A stretch of 15,847 nt of DNA from an uncultured Lachnospira sp. (GTDB taxonomy: Bacteria > Bacillota > Clostridia > Lachnospirales > Lachnospiraceae), in NCBI GenBank assembly GCA_934358235.1, contig CAKRKK010000036.1, positions 1 to 15,847 on the forward strand, given 5' to 3'. The notes under the pieces are model-generated. The model saw nothing but the letters and a program-made list of their open reading frames with translations, was not told the origin of the DNA and searched no databases. Position 1 is the stretch's first letter. Every line of letters begins with the position of its first letter. The translations under genes and the position numbers were made by a program. Positions 14,306 through 15,847 of the stretch are shown piece after piece.

Positions 14306-15052
14306 TTATTTAATCAGGCTGAAATCTATCTTTGACTTTTCTCCGCTATAATAACGGAATATAACCTTTGCAATAATCTTTTCCTTTTTAACATAAGTAT
14401 TAACCCAGAATCTTGAATCCTTGGAATTATTACGATTATCACCAAGCATAAAATAACTGTCTTCAGGAACAATATAAGTATAGGTTTCCCCATCATTAAA
14501 TATGTAATCCCTGATATAAGGTTCATCAAGTTCATCACCATTAACATATACCCGGCCGTCCTTAATCTGTACAACGTCGTTAGGAAGACCAATCACACGC
14601 TTAACGTAATTCTGGCTTTCGTCATCTGGAAACTTAAAGATAATTACATCTCCGCGTTCCGGTTCAGAGAACTTATAGGCAAGTCTGAAACCAAAAAGTC
14701 TGTCGCCCTCCCATATTGTATCACGCATAGAACCGGAAGGAACCTGTGCATTGATTACAACAAAGTTGGTAAATAGCAGAGCAAATACAACTGCAAAAAT
14801 AAAGATTTTGGCAAGACTTAATATCTCAGAAAAAATAAAGCCTGCGAAACTATTGGAGGCTTTAGAAGAGGCAGCCTTGTGTTCATCTGGTACAGTAGGC
14901 TTATTATCGATAAATTCATCATCATCATAAGAAATGGAATTATCGTTCTCATCATCATAGTACTGATAGTCCTGCTCAAAGTCTATAAAATCATAATCGT
15001 TATCATTATCATTATCGTTATCAGGTGTAAAATAATTATTGTTATCTGACAT
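14306..15052 (-). CDS. lepB: Signal peptidase I with an acidic Asn/Asp-rich N-terminal tail
   Basis: A 248-residue type I signal peptidase that cleaves signal peptides on the outer face of the membrane. Residues 1-70 are a hydrophilic, strongly acidic tail rich in Asp, Asn and Tyr, including a DNDNDNDNDYD run (11-21). One membrane helix follows at about 77-100. Catalytic Ser108 is in VPSGSM and catalytic Lys151 in YVKRVIGLPND; box E is GDNRNNSKDSR (204-214). Gram-positive enzymes usually have only a short N-terminal tail, so the extension is unusual. The frame continues up to 15166, but that region holds the htpG terminator, so ATG 15052 is chosen (weak GGGGA site). It is the second gene of the minus-strand block, after htpG; no clear independent terminator follows unless the hairpin at 14183-14249 acts as one. 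Confidence 0.93.
   Translation of the reverse strand: MSDNNNYFTPDNDNDNDNDYDFIDFEQDYQYYDDENDNSISYDDDEFIDNKPTVPDEHKAASSKASNSFAGFIFSEILSLAKIFIFAVVFALLFTNFVVINAQVPSGSMRDTIWEGDRLFGFRLAYKFSEPERGDVIIFKFPDDESQNYVKRVIGLPNDVVQIKDGRVYVNGDELDEPYIRDYIFNDGETYTYIVPEDSYFMLGDNRNNSKDSRFWVNTYVKKEKIIAKVIFRYYSGEKSKIDFSLIK
14999..15022. repeat. Hexanucleotide repeat within the lepB tail
   Basis: On the minus strand four near-identical 6-base units (GATAAC or GATAAT) run consecutively and encode alternating Asp and Asn, the DNDNDNDN run of the signal peptidase tail. Six-base units keep the reading frame, so slippage would change tail length without breaking the gene. Confidence 0.65.
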
Positions 15053-15110
15053 ATATATTCCCCATTCCGGTGCATAGTATAAACTATAATCCCAGCTTGT
15101 TATTATAATT

Positions 15111-15150
15111 AAAATAACCCCAGCCTGCTTATGAACAGATGGGGTTATCT
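15111..15150 (-). terminator. Rho-independent terminator of htpG
   Basis: On the minus strand ATAACCCC (15148-15141) pairs perfectly with GGGGTTAT (15121-15114), followed by a T-rich stretch (TTTAATTATAAT). It lies about 50 bases after the htpG stop and upstream of the chosen lepB start. Confidence 0.75.
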
Positions 15151-15200
15151 GAAATACTAAGCACAATTTGATGTATGCTTATATAATAGGTTATATTAAA

Positions 15201-15847
15201 TTATTTTGCAAGTAATTCCATAATCTTGTTGCTTCGTGATATGAATGCAGTCATCTGTGCAGGCGCAAGTGGTGCGTGGCTTATAAGTGCAAGATCATAT
15301 AACTGCTGGCAGATGATGTCAGTATTTTCGCCATCCTTGTGTTCTACAATGTACTTAACGAGGTCATTGTTTGCGTTAAGTATGAGTGTCTGGCCATTAG
15401 AGCCAAACATAGCTGGATCCATGCCTGACATGCCATACATTTTCATCATATCCTGCATACGTCTGTCCTGTTCAGAAAGAGTTATCATAGAAGAAACAGA
15501 AGCATCTTTCAGCTTTTCAACCTTTATGTTAAGGTTATCGTTGTTAAGAGCTTTCTTAAATACAGCAGTAAGAGCTTCGGTAGTATCCTTTAACTCCTCC
15601 TCACTAGTTTCCTCTTTAAATATATCAGAAAGATCTGTATCAATTCTTGCGAACTTAAGACCTTCATTCTTGCCCTCAAGATGAGTAATAAATGGCTGGT
15701 CAATATTATGAGTAAGAATGATAGCATCCATATTCTCTTTCTTAAACATATTGATGTACTGGCTCTGCTCTTTCTCATCAGTTACATAGAATACTGTATT
15801 TTCATGTTTTTCCTTGTTGGCTTCAAGATAATCCTTAAGGGTTACAT
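15201..15847 (-). CDS. htpG: Molecular chaperone HtpG (Hsp90), C-terminal part
   Basis: The frame runs from the right edge of the window to the TAA at 15203-15201, giving about 215 codons of the C-terminal part of a roughly 620-640-residue protein; the N-terminal ATPase domain lies outside. The middle-domain end is recognisable: VTLKDYLE, FYVTDEKEQSQYINMFKKENMDAIILTHNIDQPFITHLE. The dimerisation domain follows (VKYIVEHKDG, LYDLALISHAPLAPAQMTAFISRSNKIMELL). The segment RRMQDMMKMYGMSGMDPAMFGSNGQTLILNAN also fits HtpG. HtpG is a cytosolic, ATP-dependent folding chaperone. It is closed by its own terminator at 15111-15150. There is no internal stop or frameshift. Confidence 0.95.
   Translation of the reverse strand, partial: VTLKDYLEANKEKHENTVFYVTDEKEQSQYINMFKKENMDAIILTHNIDQPFITHLEGKNEGLKFARIDTDLSDIFKEETSEEELKDTTEALTAVFKKALNNDNLNIKVEKLKDASVSSMITLSEQDRRMQDMMKMYGMSGMDPAMFGSNGQTLILNANNDLVKYIVEHKDGENTDIICQQLYDLALISHAPLAPAQMTAFISRSNKIMELLAK

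Noticed and set aside
14999..15022. Short regular repeats that might suggest a CRISPR-like or satellite array.
   Set aside because: The units are only six bases, have no spacers, and lie in frame within the lepB coding sequence.
15053..15166. A longer N-terminus for the signal peptidase starting at 15166.
   Set aside because: The extra codons run through the htpG terminator hairpin at 15111-15150 and have no ribosome site; MSDNNNYF at 15052 is a more natural start.
15226..15684. A 152-codon open frame on the plus strand opposite htpG.
   Set aside because: It lies entirely antisense to clear HtpG coding sequence, has no family resemblance, and reflects the codon composition of the opposite strand.

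Overview
The window looks like chromosomal DNA of a low-GC, Gram-positive anaerobe of the Clostridia, most likely a Lachnospiraceae. The grounds are the AT-rich sequence, AGGAGG-type ribosome binding sites, TTGACA/TATAAT-type promoters, a SigK-family sporulation sigma factor, RNase J, DUF1540 and DUF1292 proteins, and the gene order ireB-ruvX-DUF1292-mltG-trmR-trhP, which matches Bacillus yrzL-yrrK-yrzB-yrrL-yrrM-yrrN/O. I cannot fix the species from sequence alone. There is no insertion sequence, phage gene, CRISPR array, tRNA or rRNA.

Layout, plus strand. (1) 2-148: end of a probable DUF4956-type membrane protein, then a strong terminator (202-247). (2) A regulatory stretch with a 13-bp tandem repeat and a good promoter (357-385) leads into ireB-ruvX-DUF1292, closed by a terminator at 1584-1618. 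(3) A second regulatory stretch (inverted repeat plus three 11-bp direct repeats) precedes rnj-ylbF-like-short mltG-like-trmR-trhP. TrhP and TrmR would act in sequence on wobble uridine 34 of tRNA (U to ho5U to mo5U). (4) A sigK-type gene with a TTG start follows; its ribosome binding site lies in a 19-position hairpin. (5) After a hairpin, a tightly packed operon encodes an aminopeptidase P, an unrecognised one-pass membrane protein and two pilus motor ATPases, pilB and pilT (GTGA overlap).

A bidirectional terminator (13085-13120) separates this from the minus-strand block. Read 5' to 3' on the minus strand, that block is: end of htpG, terminator, signal peptidase I with an acidic Asn/Asp-rich tail, a 13-cysteine double-DUF1540 protein, and efp (elongation factor P) with its own promoter.

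Most of the window is conserved housekeeping. The most unusual signal is structural. Two unrelated genes, sigK (6350) and the DUF1540 gene (ATG at 14176), have their Shine-Dalgarno sequence buried in the 3' arm of a long hairpin. In both, the hairpin ends in a U-rich run just before the start codon, so each could be terminator, translation lock, or both. Other points of interest are the shortened MltG-like protein without a catalytic domain, the hexanucleotide-repeat-encoded acidic tail on the signal peptidase, the duplicated domain in the unknown protein next to pilB, and a two-codon reading frame overlapping the pilB start.
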